This document shows, piece by piece, positions 57,120-64,000 of a stretch of 64,000 bases of DNA. A model generated the notes under the pieces. That model was given only the letters and a program-made list of their open reading frames with translations. It did no database searches and was not told where the DNA came from. The stretch spans positions 9,029,747-9,093,746 of the forward strand of contig NC_079488.1 in the NCBI RefSeq assembly GCF_020520425.1. Direction: 5' to 3'. Source of the stretch: Spinacia oleracea. Taxonomy: Eukaryota; Streptophyta; Magnoliopsida; Caryophyllales; Amaranthaceae. Within the stretch, counting starts at the first letter, position 1. Each line of letters opens with the position of its first letter. Made by a program: the position numbers and the translations under genes.

Positions 57120-57910
57120 TGCCGCCTATCTCTCCCGTCGAAATCCCCGCCGTAGATGACGAAGAAGACGACGGAAAAGACAGCGGTGGGGGCTTATTGA
57201 GGTAATACTGCCATCTCCCTCCTTCATTTGATTCTCTCTTTTCTCTAACCTCTGAAAATCTTCAATTTTCACAATTTTGATTTTCAAAACCCTAATTGTT
57301 GATGCCTTGTAACAAAAGAAGAGGTGGAGGTTGTGGTGATGGAGGAGAAGTCGGCCTCCAGACGGAAGACCGCGGCTATAGCCGCATATTGGTGAGCGAA
57401 CGACCATCGACAGGGGGATCGTGGAGCGCGGATGAGCCTCGTTTCTGCGTATTCAAGTTTGCATCTCCATCACCACCGCCGCGGAACATATGGAGATCAA
57501 AGGAACACTCCCAGTCTTGCGGTGGCTACGCTAATCCCTACTGGTGGCTGCGAAGGAGGTTGTTCAGATCTAAGGTTTAGGTTTTTTATATGGTTTTGCT
57601 ACTTCAATTTTAGTAGTTTATTCTGCTTTCTAATGTGAATATTTTTGCGATTTGATTTTGGTTTCGATTTTGTGTTTGATTTAATTTGATTTTGGTTTCG
57701 ATTTTGTGTTTGATTATTTAATTTGATTTTGTGGTTTCGTATGCATAGGCGAGGCTTCGTCGTCGGAGATGAGCGGAGGTCAAGGCGGAGTAGTCGATGG
57801 CGATGGTAGTGGAGGAGTTGGTGTTTTTTGACTCGATCTTGGTGGCTGTGATTTTGGCGATGCGCCTGCGGCGATGCAAAGGAACATAGCTGTTGGTTAT
57901 GCGGCACAAG
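57120..57910. other. GC-richer, gene-like segment inside the nested element, unidentified
   Basis: Contains CTCTCTCTCC-rich leader-like sequence, then frames with GGGGCGDGGE- and Ser/Arg-rich translations, and words resembling intron edges (AATACTGCCATCTCC; TATGCATAG). I could not assemble a convincing protein. A captured gene fragment (Pack-MULE-like) is possible but not shown. Confidence 0.3.
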
Positions 57911-57934
57911 CGGTTGATATATGGCTTCGCTAGT

Positions 57935-59240
57935 GGTTTTCGTTTTAGTTTTAGTTTTAGTTAAGAATTGTAATGTTTTAGTTACACTTTTTTTGTATTT
58001 AGTTAAGAATAATTATGTTTTAGTTTTAGTTATACTTCTGAAATAATGGCCTTCTTATTGGAATTGCTGGAATGATTTTCTATGTTTTAGTTATGAATTT
58101 TTAAGTTTTAGTCACGATTTTTTTGGTTTTAGTTAAGGGTTTTTGAGTTTTAGTTACGTATTTTTTAGTTTTCATTCAGGGCTTTAGTTATGATTTTTCC
58201 GAGTTTTAGTTATGATTTTTTCAGTTTAAGTTACGATTTTCTTGGTTTTAGTTAAGATTCTTTGAGTTTTAGTTATGTATTTTTTAGTTTTAGATAACGA
58301 ATTTCAGAGTTTTAGTTAAGATTCAAAATTAAGCATTGAAAATAATTAGTTAAGCAATTGAATTAATTAGTTAAAAATGAAACTAATAAGTTAAGCTTTA
58401 GAACCAATTAGTTAAGCAATATAATAAATTAGTTAAGTAATATAACATATTAGTTAAATCGTGCAACTAATTAGTGAAGCATTGAAACCAATTAGTGAAC
58501 ACTGGAAGCAATTAGTTATGCACTGGATTTAATTAAGTTAACCACTAGAAATAATTAGTTAAGTTTGAGTTTCAATTAGTTAAGCGACGAAACTAATTAG
58601 TTATTCAATGAAACCAATTAGTTAAGCAATGAACCAATTAGTTAAGCATTGAAATCAATTAGTTAAGCATTGCAACTAATTAGTTTAGATTTTGGAAGTT
58701 TTAGTTAAGATTTTCTTACGTTTAGTTAAGAATTGTCGTGTTTTAGTTAAGCCTGAAATTCAATTAGTTAAGCAATGGAATTGATTAGTTAAGCAATGTA
58801 ATTGATTAGTTAGGCAATGAAATCAATTAGTTAAGCACTGGAATATTAGTTAAGCAATTAAATCAATTAGTTAAGCTTGAAATTCAATTAGTTAAGTCTG
58901 AAATTCAATTAGTCGCAGTGGAATAAACTAGTGAAGCTTGAAATTCAATTAGTTAAGCAATGCAGACAATTAGTTAAACAATAAAATCACTTAGTTAAGC
59001 TACGGAATCAATTAGTTACGCAATGGAACCAATTAGTTACGCAATGAAACCAATTAGTTAAGCTTGGAATTCAATTAGTTAAGCCTGAAATTCAATTAGT
59101 TAACCAATTGAATCAAGTAGTTAAGCACTGGAATCAACTAGTTAAGCTATTGAACCTATTAGTTAAGCAATATAACCAATTTGTTAAGCAATGAAACCAA
59201 ATAGTTAAACAATGAGACTAATTTGTTAAGATATATGAGT
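57935..59240. repeat. Degenerate AT-rich minisatellite based on AATTAGTTAAGC
   Basis: About 1.3 kb. The first part (57,935-58,330) repeats GTTTTAGTTAAGATTTTT-like units; the second (58,340-59,230) repeats CAATTAGTTAAGCAATGAAA-like units of about 20 bp, more than 40 in all, with much substitution and few length changes. TTAGTTA is the invariant core. Not coding. Confidence 0.85.
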
Positions 59241-59754
59241 TTTAGTTAATAATAATTTTGTTTAAAATTCATAACTATTTTTCTTTATACCTTACCCATT
59301 TTGTTATTCAATTAGTTATGATTTTATTACTTTAGTTATGTTTTACTCTAGTTTAGTTAGTACCAAAGAAAAAAACCCCTCAACTAATTCATATAAAACC
59401 TCAACTATTTGCCTTGTAATTGTAACTTGTGTTGTTGAATAATTTAGTAAATAAACAAAAGCTAAGCAAACTACCGAAACAACCAAATTCATCAGAAAAA
59501 ATTGCCAAAAAACGCATACTACTCAAAAATTCAACATAAGTACTGAATTCGGGTTTATTTCAACACAAATGGATCCGATATTTTTGCCAAAAAACAAAAA
59601 AAAACGATTCTAAAATTAGCCATAAGTATTGAATTCAGGTTATTTCAACACAAAATGATCAGAAAATTTGCCAAAAATAACTGCAACCTCCAAAATTTGA
59701 CATGAGTAATGAATTCGGGTTATATAGACTTGCATCCTTTGACAGGAGAGCATG

Positions 59755-59975
59755 TTAAACTATAACAAAATCAATACAATTTTTAGCTAAACTATAACTA
59801 AATCAATAAAAAAAATTAACTAAATAAAACAAAACTATAACTAATTAATACAATTTTTAACTAAATAAAACAAAACTATAAGTCTATAACTAAATCAATA
59901 CAATTTTTAACTAAATAAAACAAAATTATAACTAAACCAATACAATTTTTAACTAAATAAAACAAAACTACGGGA
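59755..59975. repeat. Tandem repeats of a 40-47 bp AT-rich unit
   Basis: Four to five copies of ACTAAATCAATACAATTTTT then AACTAAATAAAACAAAACTA, ending at about 59,970. The TAACTAAA core is the complement of the TTTAGTTA core of the larger array 500 bp away. Confidence 0.75.
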
Positions 59976-60660
59976 TCAACGCAATAATAAGACAATGAGA
60001 CATGTGGTGTTGAAACCCCCTGATTACACACTAAAACTTCAATGGCCTTGCAGCTTCAATCGCCTTTCTTGACGGTGTTGAAAAACGTCGATACCGGTGG
60101 AGATCCGGATCGCCTCCTTCACTTCTTCGAGAATAAAGGTTGCTAGGGTTCAGGAGGGGCGGCGACGAGGAGGTGACGACCACATTCTTCGATCTACAAA
60201 AGGAAGAGAGACGGGCATCACCGGCAGCGAGAGAGAGCAGAGTTTCAAAAACCTAAATCAAGGATCATAGCTTTGCATACCGCCGAGGTTAAGGAGGGAG
60301 ATTGCCGAGTTTCAAAAATCTAAAACGTAAATTCAACAAAATCGAAGGAAAAAAACTGAAAAATCTAAAAACCTCAAACGGAATGCATGGTCGCGCATCC
60401 ATGGTCGGCGGAGACAGTCGGAATCCAAGGTCTCGCATCTTGCAACGGCGGCGAGAGGAGAAGAGAGAATGAAGGTGGCTATGGTTTTGGAGGGGACAGC
60501 GAGAGTGTTGGAGGAGAGAGAGAGCGGGGAAAGAGGGGTTAGGTTTGGGGTTGCAGAGAGGTTAGGATTTTGTGTGGTAGAGAGAAGGATGAGAGGAGAG
60601 CGTTTGCAGAAAATGAGAGGAGAGAGAAATTTCTTCAACTTATATCGCGCGTAAGGCCAC
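59976..60660. other. GC-richer segment inside the nested element, unidentified
   Basis: A 101-residue minus-strand frame (60,333-60,638) and purine-rich words such as GGCGGCGAGAGGAGAAGAGAG occur. They mirror the pyrimidine-rich words at 57,100-57,150, so this may be partly an extended inverted repeat. No domain recognised. Confidence 0.3.
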
Positions 60661-60975
60661 GCGCACGTGGTTTCACACCAGGTCTTTTCTACGCGCGTCT
60701 GTAAGGCGGTCTTACGGAAAAGTTGTTGTAAAGCTAACTATCAGACTTTTGGATGATTTTTATTTTTTTTTAGAAATTTATATGAATTTTAATACTTTTA
60801 TAAAATAACCATGGTTAATTAATTAACATATTCAACAAAAAAAAAAAAAAAAATGTCATGGTATAGAAAAATAAAGAATAAAAGGCTACCAATGATAATA
60901 AGTATTTTTTCATGCTACAATTGAGAATGTGCAATACTATAGGGTTACCATTGAGAATTTCCCCCTTTTTTTTTT

Positions 60976-61974
60976 AATTCTTATACAACTACCATTTTTC
61001 TTATTGCATTTTGAGTCCCCTTCAAATATTAGGCCTTGTTCTATGTCTCATGTTGGACATGTTTATGGCCGGACCTGGTTGAGATTTAGGGGGTTTTAGT
61101 TAATTTTTATTGTCGTTCTTTTACTTAATTTTTCCGTTAGAATTGTGGATTAAGTAGCAATCAAGTTCGTGTCGAACTTAATTTTTGTGATTAGAATGAG
61201 TTGGTTTTATATAAAATTGGAGCTTTTTTATGTTAAAATAGGGAGTAGTTGGGAAAAACAATAAAAGTTAATTAGAAGAAGAATATACATGTGGCTATGT
61301 GAGAAGATGAAATAGGAAAAAGCTTTCTAAGCTTTGAAAAATCATAAACCATAAATGAAGGAATGAGAGGGAGAGGTTTCAACTTTCAAGTATATATTTG
61401 TTTATGCATGCTGCTTTGTCTAGCTGGTTGAATTATTCTTCTTGCATAGGTCTCCTGAAAGGCATAGCGGACACACACGTATATGATCAGTGTAATCTTG
61501 TACAGGAACGACTACATGCAATTTTATCAAGTTCTCCGTTCTTCTTCAAATAAACGTTGGATTAATTGGTCGAATGTGTGTCAATGGTTCGTCTTACCGC
61601 TAGCCTTCCCGTATTATTGGTTGTGTGATTGAATCATCTTCATCTAAGATAAGGATTGTGTAACTTAGCTGCATGCCCTATTGCCCTGCAGGCTGCAGCA
61701 ATGTTGTAATTTTACTTGAAATTACCAAAAAAAAAAAATGTTAATACACTGCTTGTGTATATTGTGTTGTTATTTTGTATTTATTAATACAAAGTTGTCT
61801 TTCATAAATACTTTAGTCGAAAATCTTTCATAAACGAGCTTAAAAACAGTGCCATTGAACTAAAATATGTTTTTTTTTGGTGCAAATTGAAATAAAATAT
61901 GTAGTAGTAGAAGAAGAAATTCCAAACTCTTTAAGTCATACCACATATGTTGATGAGTTTATTATATAATTTCG
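60976..61974. other. Intergenic, nothing recognised
   Basis: AT-rich unique-looking sequence. No frame above 60 codons with a recognisable product, no RNA gene, no repeat with clear edges. Confidence 0.5.
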
Positions 61975-61983
61975 TAATTTAAG

Positions 61984-62525
61984 GGATATTTTGGTATTTA
62001 CTACCTTAAAAATACACCACTTTTGTATTTACTACCTTATGAAGTTTTTATTTTAAATTACTACCTTAAACTTCCAAATTATTTTTATTTACTACCATTT
62101 TGCAGTTTTCTCATTTTAAAAATAAGATATCTCTTCCGTTTCTTAATCGTTTAAAGTGATTCAAAGTTCATTATTTTTCTTTTTCTATAGGGATTTCATT
62201 GTGAATAACATTTCAAAACAATTCGTTTGATAATTCATTACATATTTAAAAATTTACAAATGAAATTTAATTAGTTTTTTCTTTTATAAAATGTTAAAAG
62301 CAAGATCCTTATGGAATCCTTAAACATAAATGAGAAGAATGGGTTTTGAATCACTCAAAATGATTAAGAAACGAAAGAGATATCTCAATTTTAAAATGAG
62401 AAAACTGTAAAGTGGTAGTAAATACAAAAAATCTAGAACTTTAAGGTAGTAATTTAAAATAAAAATTTCATAAGGTAGTAAATACAAAAGTGGTGTATTT
62501 ATAAGGTAGTAAATACAAAAAATCC
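61984..62525. mobile_element. Mutator-like MITE (542 bp)
   Basis: Long inverted arms (about 190 bp) starting GGATATTTTGGTATTTACTA and ending with GTAGTAAATACAAAAAATCC. They are flanked by the exact 9-bp duplication TAATTTAAG (61,975-61,983 and 62,526-62,534). Each arm repeats the word GGTAGTAAATACAAAA/complement three times. Non-coding. Confidence 0.88.
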
Positions 62526-62534
62526 TAATTTAAG

Positions 62535-62957
62535 CTGCAATTTCCCTCTTACCTGCTACTCGTACTACTGAACACACCATTAAAAATTACAAAAACTTGT
62601 AGACTTGTTTGGTCAATGCAAATAGTTGCTACCCAGGATTATATTTACCCAAGTTGTAACTTGCAATTCAATCCCCAGAAAATGTTCGTTCGAAGTTTGG
62701 AACTGAAACTGGGAATCCAGAATTTCTGAGGTCAGACATTTCTCTGCTATGCTTAACTACTAATCATTGTCCATTGTCCATTGTCCATTGTCCTTGCCTT
62801 TTTTTTTATAATTATCTATTTATCTTTTATGAACATATCCTGCAAAATATTTAGATGAGAGTTGCTTATATCAGATGTTTCTGGTAAACCACATGAAGTA
62901 ATAGAAAAGAACCTGATTCTGTAAACTCTTCTAAACTGTTTTAGTGTCTGATATTGA
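62535..62957. other. Intergenic with a (CCATTGT)n microsatellite
   Basis: About four CCATTGT units at 62,766-62,793. Otherwise nothing recognised. Confidence 0.5.
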
Positions 62958-62965
62958 TATCATAT

Positions 62966-63226
62966 TAGACCTGATCAAAAGGCGGGCCGGGCCGAAATTC
63001 CGGCCGGTTTTTCCATGCCTATACCCGCTATTTTGGGCCTAAAATATCGGCCTTTTCGGGCCATTTTCTGAACGGGCCAAATTATAACAAAAAATGTAGT
63101 TTTTACGTTTACCAAACCTGTCAAATTTTTAAAATTTCCGGGGTCGGGCCCAGCCAGAAATCGGGCCTAAATCTGCCTAAACCCGACAAATTTCGGGCCG
63201 GGCCGGGATAATGTTGATCATGTCTA
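62966..63226. mobile_element. hAT-type MITE (261 bp)
   Basis: Ends TAGACCTGATCAA and TTGATCATGTCTA (11 of 13 positions paired), flanked by the exact 8-bp duplication TATCATAT (62,958-62,965 and 63,227-63,234). Interior of GGGCCGGGCCG and GGCCATTTTC words, like the other hAT MITE at 5132 in style but not in sequence. Confidence 0.88.
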
Positions 63227-63234
63227 TATCATAT

Positions 63235-64000
63235 CATTAGGAATTAGATTTTTGGTGACTGGCCTTTGAATTCCTTTCCAAACAGCTAGCTTACTAAGTT
63301 CGAGCTAGTAGGACTAAGGTTGTTGTTCCTTTATGGAATAGAAACGGTTGGAGAGGTACGCTAATTGTCTTATATTCTCTATCCTTAATTCTTTATAGTG
63401 ATCTGCACATATAGAAACGTTAGCTACCCTTGGGGATGGCTCGAGGATACCCCTCCAATGCTAAAGTCAGAGATTATAGATTGTGTACATCTCGAACTCC
63501 ACGATACCATTTATGACCAGTTATCAAAAAATTTACATTCTCACCCAATACCATTCCCCAAATAGTAAGGATGGTAATGAAAATTTATGAAGAAAAATAA
63601 ATAAATTTTGATTGAACTAGCATTACCATGGAAATGGATAATTGGATATTAACTTTTTTTGCAAATTACATACAAATTCATTCCCATTGACACCAGTTAT
63701 AACCAGTTACCAAACAGGCCGTTACATGTCAATATGTCATTTCTGAACAACTTATTTACTAGGTTCGAGCAAGTAGGAGTAAGGTTATGTACATCTCAAA
63801 CTCCTCAAGTTCTAACAACCAATATTTACACAGAATTATGGATTGTTATTATTATTATCATAGTAGTTTTAATTTCTGCTAAACGGCTTCCTGTTTTTGC
63901 AGGAATAAGGCTGTGTACAAGCTAATCCTGCTTCTGGTGGGATCTTCATCTGTTATTCCTATGAAGGAAAGAGTTACCCATGATGTTGTATTATCAATTC
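63235..64000. other. Right edge of the window, no gene recognised
   Basis: Two partial repeats of a GCTTACTAAGTTCGAGCTAG / TTATTTACTAGGTTCGAGCA motif (about 63,288 and 63,750), each followed by TAGGA(C/G)TAAGGTT, and repeats of TTGTGTACATCTCGAACTCC / ATGTACATCTCAAACTCC (about 63,480 and 63,788). An 88-residue frame (63,659-63,925) has no recognised domain. Confidence 0.4.

Larger units (their letters stand above)
56896..60729. mobile_element. Nested Mutator-like element (3.8 kb) carrying a long AT-rich repeat array
   Basis: Ends ACAACTTTTGTAAAAGACGG and, as complement on the right, CGGTCTTACGGAAAAGTTGT, with a GTAAGACCGCCTT core in both. The flanking 9-bp duplications are AAAGCTAAT (56,887-56,895) and AAAGCTAAC (60,730-60,738), 8 of 9 matching. 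The interior has GC-richer, gene-like stretches at 57,120-57,910 and 60,000-60,650 (no domain recognised; possibly captured exons) around a repeat array. No transposase. Confidence 0.75.
55846..60963. mobile_element. Large inverted-repeat DNA element (about 5.1 kb), probably Mutator-like
   Basis: Left end GGGAAATTCTCAATGGTAGC and right end its complement, with about 80 bp of inverted similarity (ATTCTCAATGGTAG is repeated within each arm). It is flanked by runs of nine (55,837-55,845) and ten T (60,966-60,975), which could be a 9-bp duplication but are too simple to be sure. No transposase recognised. It holds another element inside (56,896-60,729). Confidence 0.65.

Noticed and set aside
58340..59230. 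CRISPR-like array (20-bp repeats with spacers)
   Set aside because: The units are AT-rich and degenerate, spacing is about 20 bp with no distinct spacers, there are no cas genes, and the setting is a plant transposon. It is a minisatellite.

Overview
The window is nuclear DNA of a flowering plant. It has spliced genes with GT-AG introns, many Stowaway, hAT and Mutator-type miniature elements, and nested Ty1/copia and Ty3/gypsy LTR retrotransposons. The repeat families look like those of Caryophyllales (Amaranthaceae such as spinach or beet), but that placement is inference. No RNA gene, CRISPR array or bacterial feature was seen.

Region 1 (1-9.4 kb) is the only host-gene region. It holds a five-exon MSL10-type mechanosensitive channel gene on the + strand (305-4371, 741 codons), with three miniature elements in its introns. 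On the - strand lies an O-fucosyltransferase-like gene (coding exon 5770-7479) with a probable 1.5-kb intron in its 5' UTR. The two genes are convergent, and a 292-bp hAT miniature element sits between them.

Region 2 (about 9.98-24.8 kb, continuing at 53.1-55.6 kb) is an 8.4-kb direct tandem duplication. Each unit carries a non-LTR retrotransposon whose reverse transcriptase gene is split at the same base by a solo gypsy LTR with target duplication CGTGG. Downstream of it each unit has a 1028-bp Mutator-like miniature element and TRIM-type miniature LTR elements. The non-LTR element has a C-terminal CCHC plus RPAD-X14-D block, like the restriction-like endonuclease of R2-group elements, and a (TAA)n tail.

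Region 3 (24,818-53,142) is one large nested insertion in the non-LTR element of unit 2. The outer element is a minus-strand Tat/Ogre/Retand-type Ty3/gypsy element with gag and protease but no reverse transcriptase, RNase H or integrase. It carries an antisense, intron-containing gene for a plant-mobile-domain-like protein with its own TATA box. A 17-kb copia composite (31,625-48,614, target duplication GTTGA) interrupts the protease-downstream region. The composite is a minus-strand copia element with a second, plus-strand copia element in its 5' LTR. Together they form a large inverted repeat whose arms share pol but have unrelated gag genes. A 1012-bp hAT element (target duplication GCAGCAGC) sits near the centre of symmetry.

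Region 4 (55.8-64 kb) holds a 5.1-kb element with long terminal inverted repeats and, inside it, a 3.8-kb Mutator-like element carrying a long AT-rich array built on AATTAGTTAAGC. Two further miniature elements follow (a 542-bp Mutator-like one and a 261-bp hAT one). No gene was recognised from 61 to 64 kb.

Inferred order of events: the non-LTR element inserted; a gypsy element entered it and collapsed to a solo LTR; the 8.4-kb tandem duplication followed; the gag-pro gypsy element inserted into unit 2; copia 1 inserted into that; copia 2 inserted into copia 1; then the hAT element. Every retroelement gene here is broken, so the only probably functional genes are the two host genes.
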